Shown here piece after piece: positions 5,601-7,423 of a DNA stretch of 7,423 bases; the first letter of the stretch is position 1, and every line of letters starts with the position of its first letter. Origin of the DNA: an uncultured Blautia sp. (lineage in GTDB: Bacteria > Bacillota > Clostridia > Lachnospirales > Lachnospiraceae); contig URWL01000083.1 of the NCBI GenBank assembly GCA_900551465.1, forward strand, positions 1-7,423. Direction: 5' to 3'. Below the pieces are notes generated by a model, which was given only the letters and a program-made list of their open reading frames with translations, ran no database searches and was not told the origin of the DNA. The translations under genes were made by a program, and so were the position numbers.

Positions 5601-6084
5601 CTACGCAAAGGTTCTGTATGAGCTTCCTGTTCCGGAAGAAGCAGTAAACGAATCCGAAAGACTGCTTCAGGAAAATCCGGAACTGATCCGATGCCTGGAA
5701 AATCCTCTGATCGCTTTTGAGGCCATGGAGGATATCATCGACAGGATCTTTCCCAAGGAGATCCGTTCTTTTTTGAAGGTAGTATGCCGGCATAAAAAGA
5801 TGGGAGTATGGAAAGAAATTTTCCGGGCTTACAGAAGCATGAGCATGAGAGATAAAAAAATCCTGGAGGCGGAAATTATCTGTGTCACACCGCCGCAGAA
5901 GGAGCAGCTGGAAGGAATACAGACTTTTCTCTGCAGAGAGTTTCATGTGAAAACAGCAGAAATCCGGATAACAGAAGATAAAAGCCTGATAGGCGGATTT
6001 ATTTTAAGAGCAGGTGGAAAAGAATTTGACTGGAGTCTGAGAGGACGCTATTTCAGACTTCGCCAAAAGCTTACACGGAGGTGA
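5581..6084 (+). CDS. atpH: F1Fo ATP synthase subunit delta
   Basis: Delta sits on top of F1 and joins the alpha subunits to the b stalk (the OSCP equivalent). The 167-residue protein has an N-terminal helical domain beginning [12 protein letters not shown], and the C-terminal signature around [24 protein letters not shown] (split here as DKSLIGGF and [10 protein letters not shown]), which matches the family's GGF-x-I-x-G...D-x-S block. ATG 5581 is preferred over GTG 5572 because AGGTGATC (5570-5577), complementary to the 16S rRNA 3' end, lies directly upstream. The protein is slightly shorter than the usual 175-185 residues, mostly in the first helices, and its C-terminus is strongly basic (RLRQKLTRR). 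It overlaps atpF by 20 bases, and its TGA is embedded in the atpA ribosome binding site. Delta is the least conserved subunit, so this divergence is ordinary. Confidence 0.93.
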   Translation: MTTAAVNYAKVLYELPVPEEAVNESERLLQENPELIRCLENPLIAFEAMEDIIDRIFPKEIRSFLKVVCRHKKMGVWKEIFRAYRSMSMRDKKILEAEIICVTPPQKEQLEGIQTFLCREFHVKTAEIRITEDKSLIGGFILRAGGKEFDWSLRGRYFRLRQKLTRR

Positions 6085-6092
6085 ACCATTTG
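6077..6092 (+). promoter_or_regulatory. atpA ribosome binding site with TTG start, overlapping atpH stop
   Basis: GGAGGTGA at 6077-6084 contains the atpH stop codon TGA (6082-6084), and the TTG at 6090-6092 follows at five bases. It is the only start that yields the conserved alpha N-terminus ([16 protein letters not shown]). The arrangement points to translational coupling of atpH and atpA. Confidence 0.85.
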
Positions 6093-7423
6093 AGTGCGAT
6101 TAATCCAGATGAGATTATTTCAATTTTAAAAGAAGAAATCGAGAATTATGATGAAATAAGCCAAAACCAGGAGGTAGGCACTGTCATTTCCGTGGGAGAC
6201 GGAATTGCCGTAGTCTACGGAATCGATCATGCCATGTACGGAGAAGTCGTGGTTTTTGAAAACGGTCTGAAAGGTATGGTACAGGATATCCGTTCCAATA
6301 GTATGGGATGTATCCTTTTTGGCAGTGATTCCGGTATTCGGGAAGGAACCAGAGTCACCAGAACAGGAAGACAGGCAGGTATCCCTGTAGGAGAGGGATT
6401 TATTGGAAGAATCGTAAATGCCCTGGGAGCTCCGGTAGACGGGAAAGGAGAAATCCGGGAGGAGGAATATCGCCCGGTAGAATATCCGGCTCCGGGTATT
6501 ATTGACCGTAAATCTGTTACTGTGCCTATGGAAACAGGAATCCTGTCCATTGATTCTATGTTTCCAATTGGACGGGGACAGAGGGAGCTGATCATCGGCG
6601 ACAGACAGACTGGAAAAACCTCCCTTGCCATTGATACGATCCTGAACCAGAAAGGGAAGGACGTGATCTGCATTTATGTGGCCATTGGACAGAAAGCTTC
6701 TACAGTGGCAAAAGTAGTCTCCACTCTGGAAAAACATGGAGCCATGGAATATACCACAGTATTTACTTCTACAGCCAGTGACTGTGCTCCGCTTCAGTAT
6801 ATTGTGCCTTATGCAGGAACTGCTCTGGCTGAATATTTTATGTACAAGGGCAGAGATGTACTGATTGTTTATGATGATCTTTCCAAACATGCAGTGGCGT
6901 ACCGTGCGCTGTCTCTGCTGCTGGAACGCTCTCCGGGACGTGAGGCATACCCGGGAGATGTATTTTATCTTCATTCCAGACTTCTGGAACGTTCCAGCCG
7001 GTTAAGCGACAAAGAAGGCGGAGGTTCTATCACTGCCCTTCCTATTATTGAGACCCAGGCAGGAGATGTGTCTGCGTATATTCCTACAAATGTGATATCC
7101 ATTACCGACGGACAGATTTTTCTGGAAAGTGATCTTTTCTTTTCCGGCATGCGTCCGGCAGTCAATGTGGGACTTTCGGTTTCCCGTGTAGGCGGTGCTG
7201 CCCAGGCAAAGGCCATGAAAAAAGCATCCGGAAGTATCCGTATTGATCTGGCGCAGTACAGGGAAATGGAAGTATTTACCCAGTTCAGTTCTGATCTTGA
7301 CGAGGCCACCAAAGCGCAGCTGCGTTATGGAAGCTGCCTGATGGAGCTTCTGAAGCAGCCTCTGTGCAGTCCGATGAAGCTTCATGAGCAGGTGATCACT
7401 TTGTGGACAGCCACACATAAGGC
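6090..7423 (+). CDS. atpA: F1Fo ATP synthase subunit alpha (3' end cut by window)
   Basis: Alpha forms, with beta, the F1 hexamer; its own nucleotide sites are non-catalytic, but it supplies an arginine to the catalytic sites. The frame runs from TTG 6090 to the window end without a stop: 444 full codons of an expected 500-510. Visible are the N-terminal helix that binds delta (1-20), the beta-barrel beginning [15 protein letters not shown], the P-loop GDRQTGKT (170-177), the Walker B strand LIVYDD (258-263), the [20 protein letters not shown] stretch, and SRVGGAAQ with the arginine finger R366. The C-terminal helical bundle is begun (LEEATKA-like LDEATKA, then HEQVITLW). All key residues are intact. 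The gene is preceded by a strong ribosome binding site that overlaps the atpH stop. atpG and atpD would be expected next, beyond the window. Confidence 0.97.
   Translation, partial: MSAINPDEIISILKEEIENYDEISQNQEVGTVISVGDGIAVVYGIDHAMYGEVVVFENGLKGMVQDIRSNSMGCILFGSDSGIREGTRVTRTGRQAGIPVGEGFIGRIVNALGAPVDGKGEIREEEYRPVEYPAPGIIDRKSVTVPMETGILSIDSMFPIGRGQRELIIGDRQTGKTSLAIDTILNQKGKDVICIYVAIGQKASTVAKVVSTLEKHGAMEYTTVFTSTASDCAPLQYIVPYAGTALAEYFMYKGRDVLIVYDDLSKHAVAYRALSLLLERSPGREAYPGDVFYLHSRLLERSSRLSDKEGGGSITALPIIETQAGDVSAYIPTNVISITDGQIFLESDLFFSGMRPAVNVGLSVSRVGGAAQAKAMKKASGSIRIDLAQYREMEVFTQFSSDLDEATKAQLRYGSCLMELLKQPLCSPMKLHEQVITLWTATHK

Noticed and set aside
6126..6974. 282-codon open frame on the - strand inside atpA
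   Set aside because: atpA is intact on the + strand with all catalytic motifs; the antisense translation is Ser/His-rich and unlike any family I know.

Overview
This window looks like chromosomal DNA from a Gram-positive anaerobe of the Clostridia, most likely the Lachnospiraceae. That is an inference from strong AGGAGG-type ribosome binding sites, moderate GC, short intergenic gaps and the style of the encoded proteins; no rRNA or other marker in the window settles it. Every supported gene lies on the + strand, and I see no mobile element, CRISPR array, tRNA or rRNA.

Layout: (1) Bases 1-1481 hold the 3' part of an alpha/beta hydrolase (lysophospholipase-like), a small DUF1294 membrane protein that overlaps it, and a YfcE/MJ0936-type metallophosphoesterase. 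These three probably share an operon whose promoter lies upstream of the window. (2) Bases 1482-1654 are an AT-rich regulatory gap with two adjacent palindromic elements and an extended -10 promoter. It drives an 88-residue two-helix membrane protein of unknown function, a WYL-domain transcriptional regulator, and birA (biotin-protein ligase with an N-terminal HTH), which overlaps the end of the WYL gene. (3) A Rho-independent terminator at 3956-3988 closes that unit. (4) A clean sigma-A type promoter at 4012-4039 starts the F1Fo ATP synthase operon atpB-atpE-atpF-atpH-atpA. The window ends inside atpA; atpG, atpD and atpC presumably follow. No atpI precedes atpB.

How the genes work together: atpB, E and F encode the membrane Fo sector (stator a, the c-ring and peripheral stalk b). 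atpH encodes delta, which joins the stalk to F1, and atpA encodes the alpha subunit. The genes are tightly packed: atpF and atpH overlap by 20 bases, and the stop codon of atpH is part of the ribosome binding site of atpA, so translational coupling is likely.

The point most worth checking is the start of atpB. A perfect Shine-Dalgarno sequence and a plausible N-terminal peptide point to initiation at 4094, where the codon is ACG rather than ATG. The first canonical in-frame start, GTG at 4142, has no ribosome binding site. Other leads are the paired palindromes before the WYL unit, the uncharacterised small membrane protein paired with the WYL regulator, and a c subunit whose residues point to proton rather than sodium coupling. 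I did not find convincing evidence of a wholly new system.
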